A stretch of DNA of 64,000 bases from contig NZ_FUIC01000021.1 of NCBI RefSeq assembly GCF_900163695.1, forward strand, positions 1 to 64,000, given 5' to 3'. Positions 7,810-16,860 of the stretch are shown here, piece after piece. The notes under the pieces were generated by a model. It was not told where the DNA came from, did no database searches, and saw only the letters and a list, made by a program, of their open reading frames with translations. Each line of letters begins with the position of its first letter. The stretch's first letter is position 1. This DNA comes from Gulosibacter sp. 10 (lineage in GTDB: Bacteria > Actinomycetota > Actinomycetes > Actinomycetales > Microbacteriaceae). Both the position numbers and the translations under genes were made by a program.

Positions 7810-7963
7810 CCCGCCGCAATCCAACTATTTGCGCCGCAGCCGCTGACACCCGGGGCAGCGGTACGAGGACCGGTTCGCGAACGCCTCCCGCTTGATCGCC
7901 CGCCCGCACCGCTCGCAGGGCTGCCGCTCGCGACCGTACGCCTTGAGCCGCCGCGCGAAGTAC
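7810..7963. repeat. Direct repeat copy B at the intact mutM 3' end
   Basis: This is the partner of 5717-5870. It covers the end of the functional mutM reading frame and about 15 bases beyond its stop. It keeps all four zinc-finger cysteines, so integration here left the gene functional, as is typical for elements that replace the 3' end of their target gene. Confidence 0.78.
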
Positions 7964-8700
7964 CCGGACTCGCCGTTGACGTTCACGTAGAGCGAGTCAA
8001 AGGACGTGCCGCCCTCGAGCAGCGCCTCGTCGAACACGTCGCGCACGTGATCGAGCAGCTCCCCCGCCTTGCGCGTCGAGATGCTCGCGCCGGGCTGGCG
8101 CCAGTGGAGCCGCGCCCGCCACAGCGCCTCGTCGGCGTAGATGTTGCCGATGCCCGACACCACCGCCTGGTCGAGCAGCACCGATTTGACGCTCCGCGAG
8201 GTCGACCGCAGGCGGAACCGGAAGAACGCGTCGTCGAACTCCGGATCCAGCGGGTCGCGCGCGATGTGGCGCACCTGGTCGGGGATGCGCTCCTCGGGAT
8301 GGTCCGGAGCCGCCACGAGCGGCGTCACGGCGAGCGAGCCGAAGAGCCGCTGGTCGAGGAACCGCAGCTCGTACTCCCCCGCCGGTCCCTCCACCCGCAT
8401 CCGGATGCGCAGCTGCCTGTCCTCGGGCGCGCCGATCGCGCGGATGATCATCTGCCCGCTCATCCCGAGGTGCGCGAGCAGCGCGTCATCGCCCTCCGCG
8501 AAGGGCACCCATAGGAACTTGCCGCGCCGGGAGGGCGCCCGCAGCACGCGGCCCTCGATGCGCGAGACGAAGTCGAGCTCGCTGCCCACGTGACGCTTGA
8601 GCGCGCGCGAGTCGTGCACCTCCACGGCCGTCACCGTCGCCCCGGCGAGGGCGGGCGTGAGGCCGAGGCGCACGACCTCGACTTCCGGCAGCTCCGGCAC
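7825..8700 (-). CDS. mutM: Formamidopyrimidine-DNA glycosylase
   Basis: This base-excision repair enzyme removes 8-oxoguanine and ring-opened purines and nicks the site by beta/delta elimination. The product is 291 residues from a GTG at 8700, giving the mature N-terminus PELPEVE, whose proline is the catalytic nucleophile and following glutamate the proton donor. RRGKFLW supplies the conserved lysine region. The C-terminal zinc finger (CERC...CPGC) is intact. It follows rnc by 2 bases, the common actinobacterial rnc-mutM arrangement. The 3' end is the probable integration site of the island downstream. Confidence 0.97.
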   Translation of the reverse strand: MPELPEVEVVRLGLTPALAGATVTAVEVHDSRALKRHVGSELDFVSRIEGRVLRAPSRRGKFLWVPFAEGDDALLAHLGMSGQMIIRAIGAPEDRQLRIRMRVEGPAGEYELRFLDQRLFGSLAVTPLVAAPDHPEERIPDQVRHIARDPLDPEFDDAFFRFRLRSTSRSVKSVLLDQAVVSGIGNIYADEALWRARLHWRQPGASISTRKAGELLDHVRDVFDEALLEGGTSFDSLYVNVNGESGYFARRLKAYGRERQPCERCGRAIKREAFANRSSYRCPGCQRLRRK

Positions 8701-8702
8701 GG

Positions 8703-9437
8703 CTACGAGCCCCGCGGGCTGCGCAGCTCGTTCCACGCCGTGAGCGCGGCGGCGAGCTCGGCGTGCTTCTTGCTGCGGCCGGTGCCGACGGCCTCGACGA
8801 GCACCTGCCCCTTCCTGCGGGCCACGACGGAGGCGGTGAAGACCTGATCGTGCGCGGGACCGCTGCCGCTCACCTCGTACACCGGCGCATCCCCGCCCCG
8901 CTCGGCCACGGCCTCGAGCAGCGCGGTCTTCGGATCGAGCTCCGCGCTGAGCCGGTCGACGTCGACGAGATACGGGCGGACCAGGCGCAGGACGAGCCCG
9001 CGCGCCGCCTCGAAGCCCGCGGAGAGGTGCGCGGCGCCGAACACCGCCTCCATCGCATCCGCGAGGATGGACTCCTTGTCCACGCCGCCCGTGAGGTGCT
9101 CGCTGCGGCCGAGCCGCAGATACGGCCCCAGCCCGATGCCGCGCGCGATGCGCGCGAGCGAGACGGCGGACACGAGCGCGTGATGCCGCGGCGACAGCTC
9201 GCCCTCGCTGAGATCCGGGTACTCCGAGTAGAGCAGATCGGCGACCACCAGGCCGAGCACCGAGTCGCCGAGGAACTCGAGGCGCTCGTTGTCGGGAGCG
9301 CCGCCGTGCTCGTGCGCCCACGACGAGTGCGTGAGCGCGAGGTCGAGCAATTCCGGAACGAACTCGACCCCGAGGGCCTCGGCCAGCGGAGCTGGGTCGG
9401 CGACCTCGGGGTCGAATTTCTTAGAGCGACGTGCCAC
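8703..9437 (-). CDS. rnc: Ribonuclease III
   Basis: This is a 244-residue double-stranded-RNA endonuclease for rRNA processing and RNA turnover. The signature NERLEFLGDSVL is at 50-61 with catalytic E54 and D58. The second acidic pair sits in the DAMEAVFGA segment. A C-terminal dsRNA-binding domain (DPKTALLEAVAERG ... GRSKKHAELAAALTA) completes it. The GTG start shares one base with the rpmF stop, so translation is probably coupled to ribosomal protein L32. Confidence 0.97.
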   Translation of the reverse strand: MARRSKKFDPEVADPAPLAEALGVEFVPELLDLALTHSSWAHEHGGAPDNERLEFLGDSVLGLVVADLLYSEYPDLSEGELSPRHHALVSAVSLARIARGIGLGPYLRLGRSEHLTGGVDKESILADAMEAVFGAAHLSAGFEAARGLVLRLVRPYLVDVDRLSAELDPKTALLEAVAERGGDAPVYEVSGSGPAHDQVFTASVVARRKGQVLVEAVGTGRSKKHAELAAALTAWNELRSPRGS

Positions 9438-9640
9438 TAGGCGTCAGCGACGCGGCGGCCCTTGTACTCGTAGTAGAGCGGGGTGCCGTCGACATCTTCA
9501 ACGAGCTTCGCACGGTGCGGGAGGCTGTAGGTGACCTTGCCGTTCTCGACGGTCTTGACGAGGGTGGGGGTCTTGGCCTTCCACTGCGAGCGGCGCGAAC
9601 GGGTGTTCGAGCGGCTCATCTTGCGCTTGGGGACTGGCAT
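9437..9640 (-). CDS. rpmF: 50S ribosomal protein L32
   Basis: This 67-residue basic protein starts MAVPKRK-like ([21 protein letters not shown]), the hallmark of bL32. The zinc-binding cysteines seen in some L32 proteins are absent, so it is the C-minus form, which does not need zinc. It lies between yceD and rnc, as in many actinobacteria, and its stop overlaps the rnc start. Confidence 0.96.
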   Translation of the reverse strand: MPVPKRKMSRSNTRSRRSQWKAKTPTLVKTVENGKVTYSLPHRAKLVEDVDGTPLYYEYKGRRVADA

Positions 9641-9837
9641 GGTTGCCTTCCTGTTCTATGTGAAATGTCTGCTTCCGCGGTGCGGTCACGCAATCGGTGC
9701 GGTCCGCGCGGGCGGTGGGGCTTCTTCGCGCATCGGTCTTGCGACCGGAACGGGCTGAGTCAATGAGGTCTCGAAGCAACGAGCCGACACCAGACGTCGA
9801 GTCTACGCGAGAACTCGGCGCCGCGCGACCCTGGGCG

Positions 9838-10347
9838 CTAGCTGTCCTCCAGCAGGCCCTGGAGCTTCGCCCAGCGCGGGTCGATCTCGTCGTCGGTCTC
9901 GGGCAGCGGCTCGGTGAGCTTCTCCCCCGTCTTGGGGTCGAGGCCCAGGCAGTCGGGCTTGCACAGCGGGGCGAACGGGAGATCGGCCACGACCACGTCG
10001 CGGATGGGCCCCTCGAGATCCACGGACTCGTCCGCGACGAGGTACTCGACGGATTCGTCGGGCAGGTAGCTGTAGAGCTCGGTGATGCTCCCCGTCCACG
10101 GCCGCTCGAGCGGGTCGAGGCAGCGGCTGCACTCGCCGGTGAAGGTCCCGGAGACCTGGGCGGTGGCGAGGATGCCGTCGACGAGCGTCTCGAGACGCAG
10201 GTCGACCTCGAGCTCCGCGCCCTTGTCGAAGTAGATCAGCCCCTCGCCGATCCGCTCGGGGACGACGAGGTCGAGCTCCAGCTCCCGCATTGTGCCTGGC
10301 CGGTTGATCATGCTGGCCACGTTCACGGCATACGGTGAAGTTGTCAT
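9838..10347 (-). CDS. YceD/DUF177 family protein (23S rRNA accumulation)
   Basis: This 169-residue member of the DUF177 family (YceD, needed for 23S rRNA accumulation in E. coli) lies upstream of rpmF in many bacteria. A cysteine pair in GECSRCLDP and a second pair in CKPDCLGLDP form the family's probable metal site. The C-terminus (DPRWAKLQGLLE) is conserved in actinobacteria. About 200 bases separate it from rpmF. Confidence 0.88.
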   Translation of the reverse strand: MTTSPYAVNVASMINRPGTMRELELDLVVPERIGEGLIYFDKGAELEVDLRLETLVDGILATAQVSGTFTGECSRCLDPLERPWTGSITELYSYLPDESVEYLVADESVDLEGPIRDVVVADLPFAPLCKPDCLGLDPKTGEKLTEPLPETDDEIDPRWAKLQGLLEDS

Positions 10348-10380
10348 GCCCCGAGTCTACGCCCCGGGGCCCCGCCGGAC

Positions 10381-10884
10381 TCAGATGGCGATGTTCGGGT
10401 CCGTGTCGCCCTGCAGGAAATCGCGGACCACATTCGGCACGTACGGCGATACATCGCCGCCGAGCTTCGCGACCTGGCGGACGAGCGAGCTCGACACGTG
10501 CGCATGCAGCGGGTTCGGCATCATGAACATCGTCTCGATCCGCGCGAGGTTGCGGTTGACGATGGCCATGGGCGTCTCGTAGTCCACGTCGTTCGAGCCG
10601 CGGACGCCCTTGACGATGACGCTGGCGCCGATGTCGGTGCAGTAGTCGACGAGCAGCCCCACGCTCCACGAGCGCACGACGATGTTCGTCGGCGCCCCGG
10701 TCTCCACGAGCGCCTGCTCGATGAGCTCGACTCGGCGCGCGATGGGGATCATCGCCTGCTTGTCGGGGTTGTGGACCACGAGGACGTGCACCTCGTCGAA
10801 CACGTTCGCCGTGCGCGTGATCACGTCCACGTGACCGAGCGTGACGGGGTCGAAGGATCCCGGGACTACTGCAATGTTCGACAT
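10381..10884 (-). CDS. coaD: Phosphopantetheine adenylyltransferase
   Basis: This enzyme makes dephospho-CoA from 4'-phosphopantetheine and ATP in coenzyme A synthesis. The product is 167 residues. The nucleotidyltransferase T/HxGH motif appears as TLGH with H18 after GSFDPV, and the second motif is the HVSSSLVR segment near the C-terminal third. The ATG at 10884 gives the expected N-terminus [13 protein letters not shown]. It is encoded just upstream of yceD on the same strand, with about 33 bases between. Confidence 0.96.
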   Translation of the reverse strand: MSNIAVVPGSFDPVTLGHVDVITRTANVFDEVHVLVVHNPDKQAMIPIARRVELIEQALVETGAPTNIVVRSWSVGLLVDYCTDIGASVIVKGVRGSNDVDYETPMAIVNRNLARIETMFMMPNPLHAHVSSSLVRQVAKLGGDVSPYVPNVVRDFLQGDTDPNIAI

Positions 10885-10969
10885 GGTCTCTATCGTATGT
10901 CGTCCCGGGCTGGAAGCTTCGTGCGGCCTGCCTGAAGAATGACGACCGCACGAAGCATTTGCCCAATCG

Positions 10970-12190
10970 CTAGCCCTCCGCGAAGAGCTGCTCGCCGACG
11001 AATCCGCCCGGGGGCGCGGCCGGCGGGATCGCGAACACCGCCGAACCGACCGGCGCCGTCCATTCGTTGAGCAGGTCCGCCTCGGCGAGCCGCTGCTGGA
11101 CGGGCGCGAACTGCGCGACGGGATCCGCCTGGTACGCGCCGAACAGCAGCCCCGAATCCGAGACCTCCGCCCCGGCGCCGCCCGCGTCCGCGACCGGATG
11201 GTCGTAGTTGTAGGCAACCCGGTGGAAGCGCTCCCTCGGGTCCTCGCTGCGGGCCCGGCGCAGGTGGCTGACCGGGTTGATCACGGTGAAGCCCTGCGCC
11301 GTCACCGCCTCGAAGTCGGGCTCGTCGCGCTCCTGCGCGCCCGTGAGCGGCGCGCCGGTGTCCAGCCGCCGCCCGACGGCCGCCTCGCGCCCCGGCAGAT
11401 CCACCTCGTCCCAGGTCTCGAGGTCCATGCGGATGCGGCGCAGCACGAAGCTCGTGCCGCCGAGGAGCCACGCGGGCCCCTCGGAGATCCAGACGAGCTC
11501 GTCGAACTCCTCGGTGCCGGGCAGCGGGTTCGCGGTGCCGTCGATCTGCCCGAAGAGGTTCCGCTGGGTCGTGCCCGGCGCCAGGGAGCCCCGGGCGTTG
11601 CGGAATCCGGGCTGCTGCCAGCGGATGCGCCCGAACGCGCGCACGTCCTTGAGCAGCATCCGCTGCGCGTGGGCGAGCGTGAGCGGATCGTCGCACGCCA
11701 CGAGCAGCAGGAGATCCCCGCCCGACCATCGCTCCTCGAGCCGATCGACGGAGAACGCCGGCAGCGGGGCGAGCCAGTCGGGGGCGCCGTCCTCGTCCAC
11801 GCGCCGCACGAGCCCGCGGCCGAAGCCGATGGTGATCGCGAGCCCCGCAGGCACCTCGGCCATCTGCGGCTCCTGGTCGCCGATCGGCGCGTAGCCGGCC
11901 ATGAGCCGGCTCGCGTCGTCGGTGAGGATGCGCAGCAGCGAGCGGATGCGCTCCCGGTCGACCCGCTCGTCGAGATCCACGGCGATGTGCACGGCATGCG
12001 CGGGAGGGTCCGTGCGAAGCCCGGGCTGGTGCCCGTCCTCGCCCGGCGTCCGCTCCGCGCCGAAGGGCTCCGGCCCGGCCTGCTGCCGGACGGCGGCGCC
12101 GCCCGCGAGCACGACCGCGGCGCCGACGCCGACGCCGGCCGCGCCGACGAGCACATCCCGTCGGCGCGGCCCTTCATGACGCCCGGCCAT
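10970..12190 (-). CDS. Tat-exported Dyp-type peroxidase (EfeB-like)
   Basis: This 406-residue heme peroxidase has an N-terminal twin-arginine signal ([15 protein letters not shown]), so it is exported folded with heme. The DyP motif GxxDG appears as GQIDGTAN, and the proximal heme histidine is in SHLRRA. EfeB of the EfeUOB ferrous-iron system is the closest known functional model, but no efeU or efeO is nearby. The gene instead follows a PCuAC copper chaperone and CopC, and its ATG shares one base with the upstream stop, so it is probably translated as part of that operon. DyP as a copper-linked enzyme is an inference from context. Confidence 0.9.
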   Translation of the reverse strand: MAGRHEGPRRRDVLVGAAGVGVGAAVVLAGGAAVRQQAGPEPFGAERTPGEDGHQPGLRTDPPAHAVHIAVDLDERVDRERIRSLLRILTDDASRLMAGYAPIGDQEPQMAEVPAGLAITIGFGRGLVRRVDEDGAPDWLAPLPAFSVDRLEERWSGGDLLLLVACDDPLTLAHAQRMLLKDVRAFGRIRWQQPGFRNARGSLAPGTTQRNLFGQIDGTANPLPGTEEFDELVWISEGPAWLLGGTSFVLRRIRMDLETWDEVDLPGREAAVGRRLDTGAPLTGAQERDEPDFEAVTAQGFTVINPVSHLRRARSEDPRERFHRVAYNYDHPVADAGGAGAEVSDSGLLFGAYQADPVAQFAPVQQRLAEADLLNEWTAPVGSAVFAIPPAAPPGGFVGEQLFAEG

Positions 12191-12726
12191 CAGTGGCCGC
12201 CGTGGTCGCCGTGCTCGGAGTCGGGCGCGTAGGTCTCCTGCGCCCCCGTGTACTCCTTCGCCTGCGCCGTGAACTCGTGCTCGGCGCCGTCGGCGGTCGT
12301 GACGGTCACGACGATCTCGTCGCCCGGCAGGATCTCGCGATCGAGATCCATGAGCATGATGTGGTTCCCGCCGGGCTCGAGCGCGAGCTCCTCCCCCGCG
12401 GGGATGGTGAAGCCGCCCTCCACCTCCTGCATCACGCTCGACCCGTCGGACTGCGTGATCGTCTCGTGGAGCTCGACCATCCCCGCGAGCTCGGCGTCCG
12501 CGGCGACGATCCGCAGGGGCTCGTCGCCGGTGTTCTCGATGGTGCCGAAGACCCCGGTCATCTCGGTGTCGGTCGCCTTGATCCACGGATCGGCGATGGC
12601 GAGGGCCCCGCTCTCTTGGATCGGGGCGTGATCTTCCGCCGCATCCTCCGCCTCGGCGCAGCCGATGAGGGCGAATGCGGCAATGGTTGACAGCGCGGCG
12701 AGACGCCGCGCGATTCCGATGTGCAT
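12190..12726 (-). CDS. PCu(A)C copper chaperone, predicted lipoprotein
   Basis: This 178-residue PCuAC domain protein carries Cu(I) outside the membrane, for example to the CuA site of cytochrome oxidase. The signal peptide ends in a lipobox (ALIGC, cysteine 23), so it is probably lipid-anchored. The copper site is readable as H in VELHETITQ, M in SSVMQEV, and H-x-M in GGNHIMLMD. The acidic, histidine-rich tail (SEHGDHGGH) may help bind metal. It sits between copC and the DyP gene, in line with copper handling. Confidence 0.9.
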   Translation of the reverse strand: MHIGIARRLAALSTIAAFALIGCAEAEDAAEDHAPIQESGALAIADPWIKATDTEMTGVFGTIENTGDEPLRIVAADAELAGMVELHETITQSDGSSVMQEVEGGFTIPAGEELALEPGGNHIMLMDLDREILPGDEIVVTVTTADGAEHEFTAQAKEYTGAQETYAPDSEHGDHGGH

Positions 12727-12748
12727 TGTGTGTGTTCCGTACCTTCGT

Positions 12749-13414
12749 CTAGGACTCGGTACCGGAGGCGTCCTCGTCCTCGTTCGGGCTGCTCGGCTTG
12801 CTCAGCCGCCGGATCGCGAACACGATGATCGTGCCGACCACGACGATGCCGATGATCCCGATGATCGGGGTCGGGTCGAACCGCCCGCCCTCGTCCTCGG
12901 CGGCGTCCTGGGCGGGCCCGGCCTCGAACGAGGGCTCCTGCGAGCTGTTGCCGAACGAGCCGCCGGTCTCGGCCGGCGCGCCGCCGCCCGCGACGACGAA
13001 GTCGATCGTGCCCGAGATCGGGTGGCCGTCCTGCGAGACGATGCGCCAGTTGAGCGCGTACTCGCCTGCTTCGAGCGCCGGCAGCGGCTGCGTGATCGTG
13101 TCGTAGCTGATGCTCAGCTCCTCCTCGAAGGGGATGACCTCGCCGTCGGCGCCCTGGAGCGCGAGCTCCGCGCCGATCTCGATCACCTCCGCAGAGAACT
13201 GCAGCGTCGCCTCGCCCGGCGACTCCTCCAACTCCTCGCCGGGCTGCGGCGAGGAGTCGATGAGCTGGTCGTGCGCCGAGGCGCTGCCCGCCGCCGGGAC
13301 GACGACGAGCAGCGCCGCGAGCAGCAGCGTTGCGAACAGGATGAACTGGGTCTTACGGATGCGTAGACGCAAGGGATGCTCCGGTACGTGAGTTGAAAAT
13401 GATGATGTGCTCAT
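12749..13414 (-). CDS. CopC domain copper-resistance protein with C-terminal anchor
   Basis: The product is 221 residues from an ATG at 13414. A signal peptide ends ...AGSASA, leaving a mature N-terminal histidine (HDQLIDSSPQPGEEL), the copper ligand of CopC. The CopC beta-barrel follows (LEAGEYALNWRIVSQDGHPISGTIDF contains the conserved W, D-G-H-P and G). After a low-complexity linker, a transmembrane helix (GIIGIVVVGTIIVFAI) and a basic tail anchor it. It probably passes copper among extracellular carriers, with PCuAC directly downstream. Confidence 0.9.
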   Translation of the reverse strand: MSTSSFSTHVPEHPLRLRIRKTQFILFATLLLAALLVVVPAAGSASAHDQLIDSSPQPGEELEESPGEATLQFSAEVIEIGAELALQGADGEVIPFEEELSISYDTITQPLPALEAGEYALNWRIVSQDGHPISGTIDFVVAGGGAPAETGGSFGNSSQEPSFEAGPAQDAAEDEGGRFDPTPIIGIIGIVVVGTIIVFAIRRLSKPSSPNEDEDASGTES

Positions 13415-13455
13415 GGCAGCCGTGCCGAGGCGGGACGCCGTCGGCAGGGCCGCGC

Positions 13456-14073
13456 TCACGCGAGGGCCGGAGGGCCCCTCCTGCGGATCGCCTCGGCGGT
13501 GCGGGCGCTCAGCGGACGGATGAGGGTCCCGAACCCGGTGCGGGGCCGCGCGGCGGGGATCGGCCGGGGTCCCGCCGTGCGGACGAGCCGCACGAGTCTG
13601 TCGACCGCAGCGTGGCAGCCGCGCAGGATGCGTCGGAGCAGCGCTTCGCCGTACCAGACGAGCCCTACGGTGGCGAGCGCCGCGAGCAGGTGCGCGCCGA
13701 GCATCCAGCCCCCGGCCGCCTCGGCCGCCGGCGCGACCAGGTGCAGCGCCCCGGTCTCGAAGTGGTGGGCGTGGGTGTCGACGCCCGGCGCGGAGACGCC
13801 GGAGAGATCCGTGGCCGTGAAGAACGCGTGGAACAGCGCCTGGCTCGACAGGATCGCGAGCGCCGAGCGGAGTCGGCTGAACCGGCGCCCGATGAGCGGC
13901 ACCGAGATCGCGGCCGCGAGCACGACGGCGACGAGCAGCACGGCCGGCTCCGGGTCGTGCCCGTGGGCGGCACCGTGGAGGGCGGCGGCCGGCGCCGTCG
14001 CGACGACGGCGAGCGCCCAGCCGCGGGCGAGCATGCGCGGGCCACGACCGCTGTGCCGCACGCGCTCATCCAT
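13456..14073 (-). CDS. Multi-pass membrane protein of the copper cluster
   Basis: The 205-residue protein starts MDERVRHSGRG and has about four to five hydrophobic segments. Several histidines lie between helices (HGAAHGHDPEP, DTHAHHFETGALH), suggesting metal binding. Its position immediately upstream of copC (42 bases) suggests a role in copper handling, analogous to CopD partners of CopC, although I cannot recognise the CopD fold. The C-terminal third is basic. Confidence 0.65.
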   Translation of the reverse strand: MDERVRHSGRGPRMLARGWALAVVATAPAAALHGAAHGHDPEPAVLLVAVVLAAAISVPLIGRRFSRLRSALAILSSQALFHAFFTATDLSGVSAPGVDTHAHHFETGALHLVAPAAEAAGGWMLGAHLLAALATVGLVWYGEALLRRILRGCHAAVDRLVRLVRTAGPRPIPAARPRTGFGTLIRPLSARTAEAIRRRGPPALA

Positions 14074-14211
14074 GCCTCCGAGTCTACTGCGAAGACGACT
14101 CCGGCAGGGTCCCGATTCCGCGCTTCCCCGCCCGGCGCGACTACGCTCTCGGGAAGACGCCTCGCACCAGCCCGAGCGGGTGCGGGGGCGGGCCGACGGA
14201 GGTGGTGGCGC

Positions 14212-14694
14212 ATGCGAGGACCGGGCGCGCTGTTCGCGGCGTGGACGCTGCACGACGTCGAGGAGGCGGTCGCGTTCCCGCAGACCTGCGATCGCCTCGC
14301 CGACCGCACCGGCGCCGAGCGGCTGCGGATGGACGGCCGCCAGTCCTGGGCCGCGGTCGGGATGATGGCGGTCCTGGTGGGCACCTCGTGCCTGCGCGGG
14401 GAGCGCACGCGCGGGCGCTCCCGCCTCTACCGCGCCGTGCTCGCCGGGCTGGAGGCGCACGTGGGCACCCACCTGATCGCCTCCGCCGTGCTGCGCGGCT
14501 ACACGGCAGGGGTCGCCACGGCGGTGCCCGTGATGCTGCCCGGCGCGGTGCTCGCCCGGCGCGAGCTCGAGCGGCGCGGCGCCCCGCTCCGCAGCCGCGA
14601 GTACGCCGTCGGCGCCGCCGTGCTCATACCCGCGGCGCTGCTGTGCCATCTCCTCGCCCGGCTCCTGCCCGCGAAGACGCGCACCCGGCGCTGA
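14212..14694 (+). CDS. HXXEE motif membrane protein
   Basis: This 160-residue protein carries the HXXEE signature (H14-D-V-E17-E18) near the N-terminus, followed by three to four hydrophobic helices (AVGMMAVLVGTSC, VAVPVMLPGAVLA-like segments and LIPAALLCHLLARLL). The family is uncharacterised, and the motif is suggestive of a metal-dependent active site. It is a single gene on the plus strand, divergent from the copper cluster and convergent with recG. Confidence 0.72.
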   Translation: MRGPGALFAAWTLHDVEEAVAFPQTCDRLADRTGAERLRMDGRQSWAAVGMMAVLVGTSCLRGERTRGRSRLYRAVLAGLEAHVGTHLIASAVLRGYTAGVATAVPVMLPGAVLARRELERRGAPLRSREYAVGAAVLIPAALLCHLLARLLPAKTRTRR

Positions 14695-14718
14695 GCCCCT
14701 TCTCGGCCGGGAGCCCCG

Positions 14719-16860
14719 CTATCCCATCTCGAGGTGCGCGCGCTCGGCCCCCGACAGGCGCCGCAGCGACTCGCGGAGCACCGGGGCGGAGCGCAGCTCC
14801 GGATCCCGCTCGATCAGCTCCGCCGCGGCCAGGCGCGCCTCGGCGATCACATCCGCGTCCTTGGTGACGCGCAGCAGCTTGAGCGAGGAACGGCCCCCCG
14901 ACTGCGCCGAGCCGAGCACGTCGCCCTCGCGCCGCAGCTCCACATCGCGCTCGGCGAGCTCGAAGCCGTCGAGCGTGCCGGCCACCGCCGAGACGCGCTC
15001 GTACGCCAGGGACTCCTGCGGGGCCGCGGTCACGAGCAGGCACACGCCGGCATGCTCCCCACGCCCCACGCGGCCGCGGAGCTGGTGGAGCTGGGAGACG
15101 CCGAACCGGTCGGCGTCGAGCACGATCATCGTCGAGGCGTTGGGCACGTTGACCCCGACCTCGATCACGGTGGTGGCCACCACGACATCGATGCGGCCGG
15201 CCGCGTAGTCGAGCATCACCGAGTCCTTCTCCTCGGCGCTCATGCGCCCGTGCAGCGGTTCGATGCGGCGCCCCGCGAGCAGCGGGTGCTCCCGCAGCTG
15301 CTCGAGCACCTCCGCGACCGAGGCGGCGGCCTGCTCGTCCTCGGCCGCCTCGACGCCTTCCCCCGGCTCACCGGGCTCGATCGATGGGCACACGACGAAG
15401 GCCTGACGCCCCTTCGCGAGCTCCTCCGCGGTGCGCTCCCAAACGCGCTCGATCCAGTGCGGATGCTCGGCAAGGCCCACGAGGAAGGAGGAGATGCCCG
15501 CACGCCCGCCGGGCAGCTCGCGCAGCGTGGAGACGTCGAGGTCGCCGAACGTGGTCATCGCGACGGTGCGCGGGATCGGCGTCGCGGTGAGCACGAGCAC
15601 GTGCGGGCTCGCCTTGCCCTTGCGCCGCAGCCGCTCGCGCTGCTCGACGCCGAAGCGGTGCTGCTCGTCGATCACGATGAGCCCGAGGTCCTCGTACTGC
15701 ACGTCCTCGCTGATGAGCGCGTGCGTGCCGACGACGATGCGGGCGTCGCCCGTCACGATGCGCAGCAGCGCGCGCTGCCGCTCGGTCTTCGTGAGCGATC
15801 CCGTGAGCAGGGTCGGCATGAGCCGCTTGGAGAGCTCCGGGCCGAGCGACTCGGTGATCGAGCGCAGGTGCTGATTGGCGAGCACCTCGGTGGGCGCGAG
15901 CATCGCGGACTGGCCGCCGTGCTCGGCCACCTGCAGCATCGCCCGCACCGCGACCACGGTCTTGCCCGAGCCCACCTCGCCCTGCAGCAGCCGGTGCATC
16001 GGCGTCGACTCGGCGATCTCGGCCTCGAGCCGCTCCCCCACCAGGCGCTGGTCCTCCGTGAGCGAGAAGGGCAGATGCGCGTCGAACTCGTCCCGCAGGC
16101 CGTCCCGCTCCGGCGGCCGCGCGATGGCGGGCTGCTGCGCGGAGCGCGCCCGCTGCTGCAGCAGCGCGGTCTGCAGCTCGAACGCCTCCGTGAACTTCAG
16201 CGCCTTCCTGGCGCCCTCGATGTCGCCGCGGCTGCGGGGCAGGTGGATGCGGCGCAGCGCGAGGTCGTAGGTCCAGTGCTCCTCGGGGCGGAACTCCGGC
16301 GGGATGGGATCCGGGAACTCGGGCAGCATCTCGAGCACCTTCTCGACGGCCCGCTGCACCTGCCAGCTCGTGCACTTGGCGGTGGCGGGGTAGATCGGGA
16401 TCGGCCGGTTCGTCCACTTCTCGATCGCCTCCTCGCTGTCGCCCTCGTCGCGGAAGAGCTGGTAGTCGGGATGCGAGAGCTGCGCGTCGCCGCGGTAGAA
16501 CCCGACCTTGCCCGAGAAGAGCCCGCGGGTGCCGGGGACGAGCTCCTCGGCCCGCCACGCCTGGTTGAACCAGGTGAGCTTCACCCGGCCGTGGCCGTCG
16601 GTGATGATCGCCTCCACGAGCTGCCCCCGACGGCTGCGCATGCGCCTGGCCGAGGCGCTGACCACCTCGGCGACGAGCGTGACGTGCTCGCCATCCTCGA
16701 GCCGCGACATCCGCGTCAGCTCGCCTCGGAACACGTGCCGTCGGGGCAGGTGGGCGACGAGGTCGGCAGCGAACCGCATGTCGAACGCCGCGGAGAGCGC
16801 CTCCGCCTCCTTCCGGGGCAGCAGCTCGGCCAGCGGCATCTCGGGCGTCGCGTTCGTCAC
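14719..16860 (-). CDS. recG: ATP-dependent DNA helicase RecG
   Basis: This 713-residue superfamily-2 helicase remodels stalled forks and Holliday junctions. An N-terminal wedge/OB domain (about residues 60-170) precedes the helicase motor: Walker A GEVGSGKT, motif II DEQH, motif III LTATPIPRT, and motif VI QLRGRVGRG. The GTG at 16860 has a strong upstream GGAGGCAGGA and overlaps the stop of the transglutaminase gene by 4 bases. Length is normal. Confidence 0.97.
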   Translation of the reverse strand: MTNATPEMPLAELLPRKEAEALSAAFDMRFAADLVAHLPRRHVFRGELTRMSRLEDGEHVTLVAEVVSASARRMRSRRGQLVEAIITDGHGRVKLTWFNQAWRAEELVPGTRGLFSGKVGFYRGDAQLSHPDYQLFRDEGDSEEAIEKWTNRPIPIYPATAKCTSWQVQRAVEKVLEMLPEFPDPIPPEFRPEEHWTYDLALRRIHLPRSRGDIEGARKALKFTEAFELQTALLQQRARSAQQPAIARPPERDGLRDEFDAHLPFSLTEDQRLVGERLEAEIAESTPMHRLLQGEVGSGKTVVAVRAMLQVAEHGGQSAMLAPTEVLANQHLRSITESLGPELSKRLMPTLLTGSLTKTERQRALLRIVTGDARIVVGTHALISEDVQYEDLGLIVIDEQHRFGVEQRERLRRKGKASPHVLVLTATPIPRTVAMTTFGDLDVSTLRELPGGRAGISSFLVGLAEHPHWIERVWERTAEELAKGRQAFVVCPSIEPGEPGEGVEAAEDEQAAASVAEVLEQLREHPLLAGRRIEPLHGRMSAEEKDSVMLDYAAGRIDVVVATTVIEVGVNVPNASTMIVLDADRFGVSQLHQLRGRVGRGEHAGVCLLVTAAPQESLAYERVSAVAGTLDGFELAERDVELRREGDVLGSAQSGGRSSLKLLRVTKDADVIAEARLAAAELIERDPELRSAPVLRESLRRLSGAERAHLEMG

